A stretch of 64,000 bases of DNA from Blastopirellula marina. Its GTDB lineage: Bacteria; Planctomycetota; Planctomycetia; Pirellulales; Pirellulaceae. Every line of letters starts with the position of its first letter. Position 1 is the stretch's first letter. The notes under the pieces were generated by a model, which was not told the origin of the DNA, ran no database searches, and saw nothing but the letters and a program-made list of their open reading frames with translations. A program made the translations under genes and the position numbers. Shown here in pieces: positions 28,954 to 38,031 of the stretch. The DNA lies in the NCBI RefSeq assembly GCF_002967765.1, contig NZ_PUHY01000010.1, forward strand, positions 310,001 to 374,000, given 5' to 3'.

Positions 28954-29727
28954 ATGAAAATCTTATTGGCGAATGACGACGGTATTTATGCACCTGGCCT
29001 CGCCGCGATGGAGAAGGCTTTACGCAGCTTGGGAGATGTGACCGTCATCGCCCCAGCCACCGAGCAAAGTGGGGTCGGGCACTCGATTACTTTCCTTAGT
29101 CCGCTGGTCTGCAAAGAAGTCTTCGATGGCGATCGTCGACGTGGCTATGCCGTGGAAGGCAGCCCGGCCGACTGTGTGAAGCTGGGTGTTGTCGAGCTGA
29201 TGTCGGAGCGACCTGACTTGATTGTTAGCGGCATCAACGGCGGGCTGAACGCGGGCATTAATGTGCTTTACTCCGGTACCGTAGGAGCGGCGATTGAAGG
29301 TGCTTTCTTCGGAATCACCAGCATCGCGGTCTCACTCGAGTGGAACGAGCATGCCCAGTTTGATCGGGCTGCCGAGATGGCTCGTCAGGTGATTCAGCAG
29401 ATTCTCGAGCACAAATCGGACTCCCCCAGACTGTATAACCTGAATATTCCGACCGCTGCCACAAAGCTCCCCCCCGGCGAAGCAGAGCTGAAAGTGGTAC
29501 CGATGGGCGTTGTCCGTTACGGCGAGCACTTCATCAAGCGGAAAGATCCCCGAAACCGTGACTATTACTGGGCTACCGGCGATCCGCCGCCTGCTCACGG
29601 CAAGGAAGAAACCGACCTCTCCGCACTCGAAAAAGGGTATCTGACCCTCTCGCCGCTGCACTTCGACATGACCGAGCGAGCACAAATTGACGAAATGAAG
29701 CCTTGGAATTTGCGAGTCGTTGATTAG
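28954..29727 (+). CDS. surE: 5'/3'-nucleotidase SurE
   Basis: Metal-dependent survival protein that dephosphorylates nucleoside monophosphates; cytoplasmic. 257 residues. N-terminal ANDDG with metal ligands Asp8 and Asp9, Ser39 in TEQSGVGHSIT, GSPADCVKLGV, and Asn95 in SGINGGLNAG all match the family active site, followed by YSGTVGAAIEGAF. GAGGTGG lies about 7 bases upstream of the ATG. It is preceded by the inverted-repeat element and is probably a single-gene unit. Confidence 0.96.
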   Translation: MKILLANDDGIYAPGLAAMEKALRSLGDVTVIAPATEQSGVGHSITFLSPLVCKEVFDGDRRRGYAVEGSPADCVKLGVVELMSERPDLIVSGINGGLNAGINVLYSGTVGAAIEGAFFGITSIAVSLEWNEHAQFDRAAEMARQVIQQILEHKSDSPRLYNLNIPTAATKLPPGEAELKVVPMGVVRYGEHFIKRKDPRNRDYYWATGDPPPAHGKEETDLSALEKGYLTLSPLHFDMTERAQIDEMKPWNLRVVD

Positions 29728-29847
29728 GGTAGAAGTACCCCGATTCACTTTTCAATTCATTTTTCCGGCATTTGAGGCCGGCGTCGCAGTGCGCAGATAG
29801 GCACGAATGGACTTTCGTGTGATTGCGCCAGATCCATCGACACTGCT

Positions 29848-30405
29848 ATGTTCGTAAGAAAAGTGACTCTGCTCGGGGTTCTTGCCCTTAGCGCCTTCGT
29901 ATTCGTACCTTCCGTAGGTGAAGCTAACGACTGGACGCTCGCGCCCAGTAAGTACAGCCACAATCCGGAAACAGGTCAGCGAGTTTCGCAGTATGCCCAG
30001 CCGCAACCTGCGTTTGTCTACGAGAACCCGACCTACATGAAGTCGGGTTACCACCATCGTCGCGCCACGTTACGAAACGCGGACGGCAGCTTGGATCAAT
30101 TGCACATCGTGGAAGAATGGGGACGACCAGTTCGCCCGTACGGCGAATGGGAGCGACCATTCCGTCCGTACTCTGTACCGTATCAGTTGTGGGGGCCACC
30201 TTACGGCGGTCTCGGACCGATCTATCAAAACTTCCCCTACCAAGCCCCATACCCCGTCGCGCCCTACGGCCAGGGTCAAGGTTCCAACGGACCTGGCTTT
30301 GGCAACGGACCTGGCGGCGGGCCGGGATATGGCCAGGGTCAAGGTTACGGCCAAGGTCCCGGCGGTGGGTACGGGCCATCGGGAGGCTATGGTCCGTACA
30401 ACTAA
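29848..30405 (+). CDS. Secreted Gly/Tyr/Pro-rich protein
   Basis: 185 residues. Signal peptide (FVRKVTLLGVLALSAFVFVPSVGEA), then a middle part rich in Tyr, Pro and Arg (EEWGRPVRPYGEWERPFRPY) and a C-terminal 60 residues of GQGQG, GNGPGGGPGYG, GYGQGPGGGYG repeats. At DNA level the unit GGCCAGGGTCAAGGTT occurs twice (near 30270 and 30333), so the tail has grown by local duplication. Such low-complexity secreted proteins are often structural or adhesive. No enzyme motif. The ribosome-binding site is weak. Confidence 0.72.
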   Translation: MFVRKVTLLGVLALSAFVFVPSVGEANDWTLAPSKYSHNPETGQRVSQYAQPQPAFVYENPTYMKSGYHHRRATLRNADGSLDQLHIVEEWGRPVRPYGEWERPFRPYSVPYQLWGPPYGGLGPIYQNFPYQAPYPVAPYGQGQGSNGPGFGNGPGGGPGYGQGQGYGQGPGGGYGPSGGYGPYN

Positions 30406-30413
30406 CTTTCTGA

Positions 30414-30443
30414 CTCCCGCCTGACACTCGATTCAGGTGGGAC
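30414..30443. terminator. Possible shared terminator hairpin between convergent genes
   Basis: Nine-base stem CCCGCCTGA/TCAGGTGGG (one G-T pair) with an 8-base loop, between the convergent stops at 30405 and 30447. There is no T tract on either side, so this is weak evidence. Confidence 0.4.
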
Positions 30444-30446
30444 AAA

Positions 30447-31868
30447 TCAGTTCCGCTCAGCAAACCAGTCGATTGCATTCGCGGTCGCTTCGTCGTACTT
30501 GGCGAGCAACGCCTTCTTCAGCCGAGCGGCGATCTCTGGGTGTTGTTCCTTGAGGTCCTTCGTTTCGCCGATGTCCTCGGTAAGGTTGTACAGCTCGAAG
30601 TCGGTGAACTTGACGTCTTTGATCAGGGAATAGTCTCCCTTTTTATAAGCCGATCCGGGCGAAACGTTCCCTTGATCCCACAACGCAACAAGCTTCCAAT
30701 CGCCATCCCGTACGGCTACCTTCGAGTCGCCGAATGCACGGTAATAGTGCCAGAACAATGGCTTCTCACGTTTGACGGTTTCGCCATCGAGCATCTTGGC
30801 CAGGCTCGTTCCGTCAAGCTTCGTTCCTGCGGGGATCTCGGCTCCGGCCAACTCGCTGAAGGTCGGCAACAAGTCGAGTGAGCAAACGGGCAAGTCCGAC
30901 TCCACACCGGCTTCGATCTTGCCAGGCAGACGCGCGATCCCAGGCACGCGAATTCCTCCGTCATAAATATGCAGCTTCATGCCACGCAACGGCCCAGGCG
31001 AACCATGCGAACGCCACGCGTTCTTATAACGGTTGAGCGTTTCCGGGCCGTTATCGCTGGTGAACACCACCAAGGTGTTGTCACGCAGGTTCAACTCGTC
31101 AACTTTGGCCATCAGCTTGCCAACCGCTTGATCCATATTGGTCACGTTCGCGTAGTAGAGAGCCTCGCCTTTCTTCTCAGCGTCAGGATAAGTCTTCACT
31201 AACTCGTCCGGCGAAGCGATCGGCTCGTGCGGCTCGTGAAAGGTAACCAAAGCGAAAAATGGTTTATCATCATCGTGAACCTCGGACAACCAATGGATTG
31301 CTTCATCGGCCACGACCTGACATGAGAACCCCTGGGTTGGCCCAACCCGCTTTCCGTTACGCACGAAGTTGGTCGGGTTTTCGTGCGATGGCCCAGCATT
31401 GTTTTGGGTAGCGAACCAGTAATCAAATCCCAAGTCGTTCGGCTGTGGCTGATCGGGCGAGTTGAACTTGCCGTTACAGTGCCATTTTCCGAAGAGCCCT
31501 GTTTCGTACCCGACGGACTTCAGAAGTCTCGGCAAGGTAACTTCCTCAGCACGAACGTGCATCGGTGAGCCACCAGGAATCCAATCGTAAACCCCCACCT
31601 GAGTCGGCGTTTGTCCGGTAATCAATCCAGCACGCGAGGGAGAACAAACCGGGGCGGCACTGTAATACGAAGTAAATCGCACACCTTCATCAGCCAGCTT
31701 GTTCAAGTTAGGGGTCCGAATCGACGGATGACCATAACATTCGAGATCGCCGTAGCCGAGGTCGTCGCACATGATAACCAGGAAGTTCAAACGATCGTCC
31801 GCCTTAGTTACGGACGTAAACGCGCAGATCGCCAAGATCGCGATCGAGAGACGTAGGGTGTTCAACAC
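30447..31868 (-). CDS. Secreted type I sulfatase (arylsulfatase family)
   Basis: Hydrolyses sulfate esters, here probably on sulfated marine polysaccharides, in the periplasm. 473 residues with a GTG start at 31868 (no better ATG before the signal). Signal peptide (MLNTLRLSIAILAICAFTSVTKA), then the metal site VIMCDDLGYGDLECYG and the modification motif CSPSRAGLITG, with Cys75 expected to become formylglycine. GLFGKWHCNGKF and VFTSDNGPE complete the active site. The C-terminus has DGDWKLVALW and YNLTEDIGETKDLKEQHPE, both typical. Planctomycetes carry many such genes. No maturation enzyme gene lies in the window. Confidence 0.95.
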   Translation of the reverse strand: MLNTLRLSIAILAICAFTSVTKADDRLNFLVIMCDDLGYGDLECYGHPSIRTPNLNKLADEGVRFTSYYSAAPVCSPSRAGLITGQTPTQVGVYDWIPGGSPMHVRAEEVTLPRLLKSVGYETGLFGKWHCNGKFNSPDQPQPNDLGFDYWFATQNNAGPSHENPTNFVRNGKRVGPTQGFSCQVVADEAIHWLSEVHDDDKPFFALVTFHEPHEPIASPDELVKTYPDAEKKGEALYYANVTNMDQAVGKLMAKVDELNLRDNTLVVFTSDNGPETLNRYKNAWRSHGSPGPLRGMKLHIYDGGIRVPGIARLPGKIEAGVESDLPVCSLDLLPTFSELAGAEIPAGTKLDGTSLAKMLDGETVKREKPLFWHYYRAFGDSKVAVRDGDWKLVALWDQGNVSPGSAYKKGDYSLIKDVKFTDFELYNLTEDIGETKDLKEQHPEIAARLKKALLAKYDEATANAIDWFAERN

Positions 31869-31950
31869 GAGCAGGCTCTTTAGCAGAGAAGGGGAAGGGG
31901 GATCATGAAAGGACGTGTCCCCCTAACCTAGCCGATGCGTAAGCAGGATG

Positions 31951-32766
31951 CTAGTTTTCGGCCTGTTTGACGCGTTTGGCGGCCTCTTGATGGGCGAGAC
32001 GCGCAGTGTCCCACATGTAGCGGCTAATGCGTTGGCTCCCCGCTTCTAGCAGTTTAGGATCGCTGGCTTGTGCCAAGTATTTGGCCGCCTTGGCATCTTC
32101 ATCGTGAGCCTCGAAGTACAGTCCAACATATAGCAGCGTATAGAAACGATACCCAGCCGCTGCCTGACCGGTGAGCATCGTGTTCTGCATTTCTTCTAGC
32201 ACCTTCTCCGGCGTGACCTTTCCCTCGTACAAACGGAACACTTCCATCAACCCAGGGCGTGGATCGCGTTCGATCGGAAGTAACGTTTCTTGAGCCTTCT
32301 TGAGGCCATCCGCTTTGGCAACGCAAAGATACCGAAAGGTCGAGTTCTCGACGTCCTGATCGTGATAGTTCTGGTAGTCGGCGAATTGCTCAGCGCCCTT
32401 AGCGTAGTCGCCGGCGAAGTAAAGCGAGATGCCTCGTTCCCACAAGCTTTGCTTGCGAGAAGGGTCGAGTTCAATCAAGCGATCAAAATCGCGAACCGAA
32501 TCTCGATACTTACCAGCGAAGAAGTTGTCGCACCCACGCAAGTAATAAAGTTGGGGACGATCTGGCTGCAGATTGATCCATTGATCGAGCACGGCAACCG
32601 CCTGCTTGAAGTCGGAGGCGTCGCGGGCTTCAACGAGCTTTTGATTGAGTTCCGTTACCGATGGCGTGGGCTCGTCGGCAGACGCATGCCTGCCAGCCTC
32701 CATCATAAAAGTCACGCTAGATATCAGAATGAAGAGGCACTTTATCTGCGTATTCACGATGTACAT
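31951..32766 (-). CDS. TPR-repeat secreted protein
   Basis: 271 residues. A membrane-spanning signal (IKCLFILISSVTFMMEAGRHASA) is followed by TPR-like helical pairs: AVLDQWINLQPDRPQLYYLRGC, DSVRDFDRLIELDPSRKQSLWERGISLYFAGDY, then longer helices. The pattern resembles NlpI-like proteins that scaffold envelope enzymes. The start ATG lies inside the 3' end of the upstream gene (50-base overlap), suggesting translational coupling. Single TPR unit, no catalytic motif. Neighbour downstream: the sulfatase, 83 bases away on the same strand. Confidence 0.78.
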   Translation of the reverse strand: MYIVNTQIKCLFILISSVTFMMEAGRHASADEPTPSVTELNQKLVEARDASDFKQAVAVLDQWINLQPDRPQLYYLRGCDNFFAGKYRDSVRDFDRLIELDPSRKQSLWERGISLYFAGDYAKGAEQFADYQNYHDQDVENSTFRYLCVAKADGLKKAQETLLPIERDPRPGLMEVFRLYEGKVTPEKVLEEMQNTMLTGQAAAGYRFYTLLYVGLYFEAHDEDAKAAKYLAQASDPKLLEAGSQRISRYMWDTARLAHQEAAKRVKQAEN

Positions 32767-33145
32767 CTTGAATAATCCGTTGCAAGGGCTTTCGCCGGAT
32801 ACGACGCTGGGCCTCTTCCAAGAGGCACCATCGATACCGGTAGTCTACCGCGCCCTCAGCATCCCAGTGCTTCCCGAGGTAATGCACGGGAAAGGCCCAG
32901 ATCACACCAGGCTCTTCGTTACGGGATCGACGCAAGGTAGCGACGGGCTCTGATGCTAGCGGACGAACTCGCAGATGCCAACGCTTTTCAACGTTGCCGA
33001 TGATTTGGGAATGATCATCGAAAGAGGGAACCGGGAAAGTGGGAAACGCCCAACGATTGGTTGGTTGATCGGACATCAACCAAAACTCCATCCCTAGTTC
33101 CGTTCTTCGAACGATAACCGCGCATATCCATTTTCGAGGGGGCAT
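32717..33145 (-). CDS. Degenerate Nudix-like protein
   Basis: 142 residues. The pattern ICAVIVRRTELGMEFWLM, WAFPTFPVPSF and PGVIWAFPVHYLG resembles the beta strands of a Nudix hydrolase fold. The Nudix box (GX5EX7REUXEEXGU), which binds the metals, is absent, so catalysis is unlikely. The last 50 bases overlap the start of the TPR gene. No signal peptide and only a weak ribosome-binding site. Gene reality rests on the fold pattern and the overlap; moderate certainty. Confidence 0.55.
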   Translation of the reverse strand: MPPRKWICAVIVRRTELGMEFWLMSDQPTNRWAFPTFPVPSFDDHSQIIGNVEKRWHLRVRPLASEPVATLRRSRNEEPGVIWAFPVHYLGKHWDAEGAVDYRYRWCLLEEAQRRIRRKPLQRIIQDVHREYADKVPLHSDI

Positions 33146-33883
33146 TCGAAGTCGACTGTCATGAATAGCTGGTGACGATCAGGCACGGCCCCTAGTTCCT
33201 GAGAGGGACCCTCCACAATGGTAGTGCACTTACAGCGTATCGGCAATGAACCCGCTGGGAAATCATCATTTCCCTAGAATTAGCCACCTTGCAGAGGGAT
33301 GCTAGTCCAGCTAGTAGAGAGTTCGGACTTAACGAATGCGTAAAACAGGTCGACTTTAACTCGAGAATTGCTGCCGATATGGCCCTGTTCATGGTTCTTC
33401 GGAAACCAACTTGGTCTTTGAGTACCCAAACCATGATTCTTGATCGAGATCCGACCAGTTATCTGCCGGGATCCCCTCACAAGAACTGGACTTCGGGGGA
33501 ATTCGCGGCAATTTGCCCCGTCTTAGGGAAGAATCCGCGTAAATGGGAGGTCTGAAAGTGGCACGATGGGCCAATCTTTGACCGCGCGAACTAGGTGGGA
33601 CATCTCAGATTGATGCCATCATCTCAAAATAAGACGAACTGTCGGCCAAGGCCGTAATAATCTTGAATCAAAACGGAAAGATTTACGGAAACGAAAACCA
33701 TGCTGGCAGAACAACTTACAAAATAATCAAACCCAAGCAAGACAGTTTTGTGAATTTCTGGCCCTTGAATTGCACTACCTCGAAGCCAAGTCGGGTTGGT
33801 CAGTTGACGGAGTGCTCTGGCCGCCTAAACAACCATGTTGGTCAAGACGATCTATTTTATCCGCCAGGGAGGAGTGAGAGGTC
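33146..33883. other. Long region (738 bases) without a clear gene
   Basis: Small open frames on both strands (for example 33192-33434 and 33289-33555) lack ribosome-binding sites and domain patterns. The last 30 bases hold the GGGAGGAG ribosome-binding site of csrA, so part of this is probably the csrA leader. Confidence 0.55.
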
Positions 33884-34111
33884 ATGTTAGTACTGAGTCG
33901 AAAAATTGGTGATTCGATCAAGATTGGCGACAACATCGAAATCGTGATCAATCGTATTTCTGGCAATCGAGTTACCATCGGCGTCGATGCCCCCAAAGAC
34001 GTCCGCATTCTTCGCGGCGAAGTTGAAGTCGAGCTAGATGACGACTCGGTGGCAGCCCTCGCTGGCCTCATGAACGTCGGTCAACTCGACTACAGCCACT
34101 CGACAACCTAA
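33884..34111 (+). CDS. csrA: Carbon storage regulator CsrA (copy 1)
   Basis: RNA-binding global regulator that represses translation by binding GGA motifs. 75 residues. It has the conserved start MLVLSRKIGDSIKIGDNIEI, Leu4 and Arg44 (in VRILRGEVEVEL) needed for RNA binding, and a short C-terminal tail. The ribosome-binding site GGGAGGAG contains two overlapping GGA motifs, so the protein may repress its own translation (inference). A terminator follows at 34121-34142. A second copy is at 37657-38031. Confidence 0.96.
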   Translation: MLVLSRKIGDSIKIGDNIEIVINRISGNRVTIGVDAPKDVRILRGEVEVELDDDSVAALAGLMNVGQLDYSHSTT

Positions 34112-34120
34112 TTGCAGAAT

Positions 34121-34142
34121 CCCCGCACCGTGCGGCTTTTTA
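34121..34142 (+). terminator. Intrinsic terminator of csrA copy 1
   Basis: Stem CCGCA/TGCGG with a three-base loop, followed by CTTTTT, 10 bases after the csrA stop codon. Confidence 0.75.
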
Positions 34143-34206
34143 CGATGCTGCTCACAACGCTAGCGGTGCCGGGGAACTGATTTCCGTATTAGAGAATGGG
34201 GATCTC

Positions 34207-35265
34207 TCATTCTTCGGAAATTGCACACCGCAACCATGTTGCAAGCCAATCGATAACCATCTCGTCCTGTAACAGGACCGGGTGATGCAATAGAAGTGTT
34301 CTTGAGGCCGCGTCCCGAGAATGCTGTAGTAATCCCACCTTCCGCGTTTGGCTGCTCGGCCGCTTATAGAATCCGCGGAATCCCTCGCCCAAGGGTACCT
34401 GATCACGTATCGCCAATTGTGTTAAGTGCTGCGCTCGTTGCGAGGATTCGCACAGCCACGCATGTTTGTAGAAGGCGGGATGTTCGGAGCTGCACACCAC
34501 CGGGCGAAGCACTGATTCTATGTCCGTCAGCTTTTTACGAAGTAGAGACAAGCTCTTACTGCGTTTCTGGTTACGTATTTCTAGTTGCTCCAGCTGAGGA
34601 AGTATCACCGCTGCTTGCAACTCGCTGAGTGGAAACGCGTGGTTCCCTCGCTCGCAGTATATTTTTGCGCGCTGCAAGAGATCGTCGCGATCAGTTAAGA
34701 TCGCCCCACCTCGCCCGGCGGTGACTAATTTACTACCTCCAAAGCTGAGAACGCCAAGCTCGCCGCTCGAACCGGCCCATTTTCCCTCCACGATCGCGCC
34801 AGTCGCCTGGCACGCATCTTCAATCACGGCAATTCCGTGAGCCGCGGCGATTTCGTTGACTTGTCGCATAGCCGCCGTCCCCCCATGAAGATGGGAAACG
34901 ATGATCGCGACCGTTGATTTAGAGATGGCTGCCTCGATATTGCCGGCGTCAAGACACCAGGTATTCGGATCGATATCGGCCAACACAGGAAATAGCCCTG
35001 CATCTTGGATCGCGCGGAAGTTGCCTGGAAAATCGTAAGCTGCCAGGATCACCTCACTACCATCCTGAGCGTTGAGCGACCGTAAGGCAATTTGAACCGC
35101 GATGGTGCCGGAAGCACAAACCATTGCATGCTTCACGCCATGCATCTCTGCCAGTACTTCCTCCAGCCGTTCGACGTTCGGCCCGTGATAGCGGCCCCAG
35201 CTACCATCTTCGTAAGCGCACAGCAGCGCCTCGCGAATGGCCGGATCGTTAGCAATAGGCCACAT
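34207..35265 (-). CDS. DegT/DnrJ/EryC1-family sugar aminotransferase-like protein
   Basis: 352 residues, PLP-dependent. KHAMVCASGTIAVQIALRSL and EVILAAYDFPGNFRAIQDAGLFPVLADIDP are the usual DegT N-terminal segments. IAVIEDACQATGAIVEGKWAGSSGELGVLSFGGSKLV carries the PLP Asp and Lys179. The family aminates nucleotide-sugar keto groups for envelope polysaccharides or natural products, and some members act in regulation. No sugar-nucleotide enzyme lies beside it, so the substrate is unknown. The ribosome-binding site is weak. It lies convergent to csrA copy 1. Confidence 0.9.
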   Translation of the reverse strand: MWPIANDPAIREALLCAYEDGSWGRYHGPNVERLEEVLAEMHGVKHAMVCASGTIAVQIALRSLNAQDGSEVILAAYDFPGNFRAIQDAGLFPVLADIDPNTWCLDAGNIEAAISKSTVAIIVSHLHGGTAAMRQVNEIAAAHGIAVIEDACQATGAIVEGKWAGSSGELGVLSFGGSKLVTAGRGGAILTDRDDLLQRAKIYCERGNHAFPLSELQAAVILPQLEQLEIRNQKRSKSLSLLRKKLTDIESVLRPVVCSSEHPAFYKHAWLCESSQRAQHLTQLAIRDQVPLGEGFRGFYKRPSSQTRKVGLLQHSRDAASRTLLLHHPVLLQDEMVIDWLATWLRCAISEE

Positions 35266-35550
35266 ATTCCAATTTGGATCAAAGGGGGAGGTCTTCGGTG
35301 ATGAAATTGCTAGGTGCTCCTACGGGGAATCCCCTGAATATGGTGGCTTTCAGCCGATCTCGCATTGACGAGCTTTTCACGATCTTTGTATTGTCTCCCG
35401 GCTTGTCGCCTCGTGTCCAGCCTGGACGAGCCGCAACCAAGCGAACCCTAACCCCACAATGAAGTAGCTGACATACACCGAGTACAAAGTTCGCGTCACA
35501 TGATCCGCTTCAACAACCGAATCATGCCTGTCATCGCTGGGGTTCCACGA

Positions 35551-37626
35551 ATGACGCGGGCAATACTTGTGACCATGGTCGCAATCTGCTGCCTCGCCAA
35601 CACTGGCTGTATGAATTCTCGGTTCGCCAGCGTTCGAAGAACGCCCACCAATCCGCTGGATGCTCCGCTGCAGTTAATGTCGTACGGCGGCCCCAAAGTC
35701 ACCGATCGCACCCGTCAATCATTGCGACAACTGAGTCTCGACAAATATGCCGACGGGGACTATTCTCGCGGCTTGAGTGAGTTGGCCCAGATCATCGAAA
35801 AAGAACCGACTGCCGACGCACTTTACACCTACGCGGAACTTTCCTACATCGCTGCCACACGCGCAGATGCGTTGGGTAAGAACGCGACCGCCTTGGAACT
35901 ATACGCCGGCAGCGTTTCCCATGCCTATTACTACTTGTTTGAATGCAAAGATGGTGCGCGATCCGACGGTTACGATCCGCGATTCCGCCAAGCTTGCGAT
36001 ATTTACAATAAGTCGCTCGAAGGTTCGTTGCGGCTGGTCAAACTGCAAGGCAAGCTGAAGCAGGGCGAGACCTATCGCATCAAGACCCCGAACCAAGTCT
36101 TTATTGTCTCGCTCGATACGGTTGGTCGTTGGAAAGACACCAAATTCCAAGACTTCCAATTCACTTCCGACTTCGAAGTGGAAGGTCTCAAGAATCAGCA
36201 TCGTCAGTATGGACTTGGCGTGCCGCTGATCGCCGAGTGTAAAGATAAGCCGCCAACGGCCCCCGGTTCCGAATACTTCCCGCCCAATCTTACGTTTGCC
36301 CTAACCGCATTCCTTGAAGTCGCGCACACCGAAGATGTCGACCCAGATACGAAGAAGCACATCCATTACTGCCATATCCATTTGTACGATCCGCTAGAAC
36401 AACCTGAGATCGAAGTCAAAGGGAAGAAGGTGCCGCTGGAAGCGGACATCAGTACGCCGCTGGCTTACTTGCTCGATTCCAGTTCGATGAGCCAGGTCTA
36501 CATGGCAACACTCGGGATGCTAACCCCCGGGCAGCAGCAGGATCAACGCGGGATCTACATGCTGGAACCGTACGATCCGAAAAAGATTCCCGTGATGATG
36601 GTGCACGGTCTCTGGTCGAGCCCGATGACCTGGCTGGAAATGTTCAACGATTTACGTGCTCAGCCTGAAATCCGAAACAACTACCAGTTCTGGTTCTACC
36701 TCTACCCCACGGGACAACCATTCTGGATTTCAGCCGCCCAGTTCCGCAACGACCTGGCAACAATGCGCAACGAACTCGATCCCGATCATGCGGCGATCGC
36801 GCTCGATCAGATGGTGCTCGTCGGACACAGCATGGGCGGGCTAGTCTCGAGGATGCAAACGATCGAGAGCCAAAGTAACTTCTGGCATCTGGTTTCCGAG
36901 CGGCCACCGTCCGAGCTCAAAGGCGATCCGGTCGATGCCAAGGCGCTGGAAGATGTGCTCTTTTTTCATCCCAACCATTCGATCCGTCGTGTGATTACGA
37001 TGGGAACGCCCCATCGGGGAAGCGATTTTGCAAATTCGACAACTCGCTGGCTGGGACAAAGCTTGATCACGCTACCGAGCTTTGTCACTGGTAGCAGCAA
37101 TCGCCTGGTGTCTAGCAACCCTGGCTTCTTCAGCAATGAAGAGCTACTACAGATCAGCACTAGTGTCGATTCATTGGCTCCAGACTCTCCGGTCTTGCCG
37201 GCAATCAATGAAGCTCCGAAAGCACCATGGGTGAAGTATCACACGGTGATCGGTATCGTTGATCCAGATACTTGGCTCGGCTATTTCTCAGGACGCAGCG
37301 ACGGCGTCGTGAAATACGAGAGCGCCCACTTGGATGAAGCGGTTTCCGAGTTGGTCGTCACGGCCGACCACAACTCAGTGCATCGAACGCCGCAAAGCGT
37401 GTTAGAGGTCCGACGCATCTTAAGAGAACATATCAAACAGTTGCGGGAAGAGTACTACAGCTCCATCCAGCAACCGGCAACGACGCCTCAAGCCGACAAC
37501 GAGATCATGCCAGCAAGTCATGCTGCCCCGGTCGCGGAACCGCTTGCTCCTGTACAACGTTCGCCTCAAGCTGAAACGAACCCGTTGAGAAGGAGCATCT
37601 ATTCGACTCCCCCGTCGCCCAATTAG
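35551..37626 (+). CDS. Alpha/beta hydrolase (lipase-like) lipoprotein with N-terminal helical domain
   Basis: About 691 residues from the ATG at 35551, giving a signal ending LANTGC, a possible lipobox; a longer start at 35500 is possible. The N-terminal 150 residues have paired helices (SLDKYADGDYSRGLSELAQII) like TPRs. The C-terminal half is a hydrolase: VMMVHGLWSSPMTWLEM, nucleophile Ser427 in LVGHSMGGLVSRM, TMGTPHRGSDFA, an Asp in FSGRSDGVVKY and the His in DHNSVHRTP complete a triad. Membrane-anchored lipase or esterase, probably periplasmic. The substrate is unknown. The tail is Pro/Gln-rich. Confidence 0.88.
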   Translation: MTRAILVTMVAICCLANTGCMNSRFASVRRTPTNPLDAPLQLMSYGGPKVTDRTRQSLRQLSLDKYADGDYSRGLSELAQIIEKEPTADALYTYAELSYIAATRADALGKNATALELYAGSVSHAYYYLFECKDGARSDGYDPRFRQACDIYNKSLEGSLRLVKLQGKLKQGETYRIKTPNQVFIVSLDTVGRWKDTKFQDFQFTSDFEVEGLKNQHRQYGLGVPLIAECKDKPPTAPGSEYFPPNLTFALTAFLEVAHTEDVDPDTKKHIHYCHIHLYDPLEQPEIEVKGKKVPLEADISTPLAYLLDSSSMSQVYMATLGMLTPGQQQDQRGIYMLEPYDPKKIPVMMVHGLWSSPMTWLEMFNDLRAQPEIRNNYQFWFYLYPTGQPFWISAAQFRNDLATMRNELDPDHAAIALDQMVLVGHSMGGLVSRMQTIESQSNFWHLVSERPPSELKGDPVDAKALEDVLFFHPNHSIRRVITMGTPHRGSDFANSTTRWLGQSLITLPSFVTGSSNRLVSSNPGFFSNEELLQISTSVDSLAPDSPVLPAINEAPKAPWVKYHTVIGIVDPDTWLGYFSGRSDGVVKYESAHLDEAVSELVVTADHNSVHRTPQSVLEVRRILREHIKQLREEYYSSIQQPATTPQADNEIMPASHAAPVAEPLAPVQRSPQAETNPLRRSIYSTPPSPN

Positions 37627-37656
37627 CAATCATCAGGGGAGTCGAAGGTATCCATG

Positions 37657-38031
37657 TTAACCGATGGCATTCGACGATCGCGAAGCGAGAAAGTCTCTCA
37701 TACTGACGGCACGTGGCGAATCGTTTCGCTTCGATTCGGTCGAATCGGCCTTCACGCGAAAGGAAACAACCCGGTACTCTTCCTTTGCCTGAGAGTTACT
37801 ACCGGCACTCGCAGCTTCGATTTGATCGATGCGATTGACGGTCGTCTTTGACTCGGTTTCCTCGGCGGGAGCGGGCTCTTCCTCTGGTTCGAGTTCGCTG
37901 CGAACGATCTTTACATCCGAAGGAGCTTCGATACCGATACGAACCGTGTTGCCCTTCACCTTCAAGATGGTGATGGTGACGCCTTCGCCGATTTGGATTT
38001 GCTGCTGCTGCTTGCGAGTCAAAACTAACAT
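37657..38031 (-). CDS. csrA: CsrA (copy 2) with a long C-terminal extension
   Basis: 124 residues. Residues 1-50 are a CsrA domain (MLVLTRKQQQQIQIGEGVTIT, Leu4, VKIVRSEL with Arg44). It is followed by about 75 extra residues, first acidic (EPEEEPAPAEETES) and then mixed basic (EEYRVVSFRVKADS, SMRDFLASRSS). CsrA proteins are normally 60-75 residues. The extension looks disordered and might bind a partner or RNA. GGAG lies about 10 bases before the ATG, and a promoter-like element lies about 170 bases upstream. The gene is tail-to-tail with the lipoprotein hydrolase. Confidence 0.9.
   Translation of the reverse strand: MLVLTRKQQQQIQIGEGVTITILKVKGNTVRIGIEAPSDVKIVRSELEPEEEPAPAEETESKTTVNRIDQIEAASAGSNSQAKEEYRVVSFRVKADSTESKRNDSPRAVSMRDFLASRSSNAIG

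Noticed and set aside
35274-35462. 62-residue frame between the DegT and hydrolase genes
   Set aside because: No ribosome-binding site or motif; likely part of the divergent promoter region.
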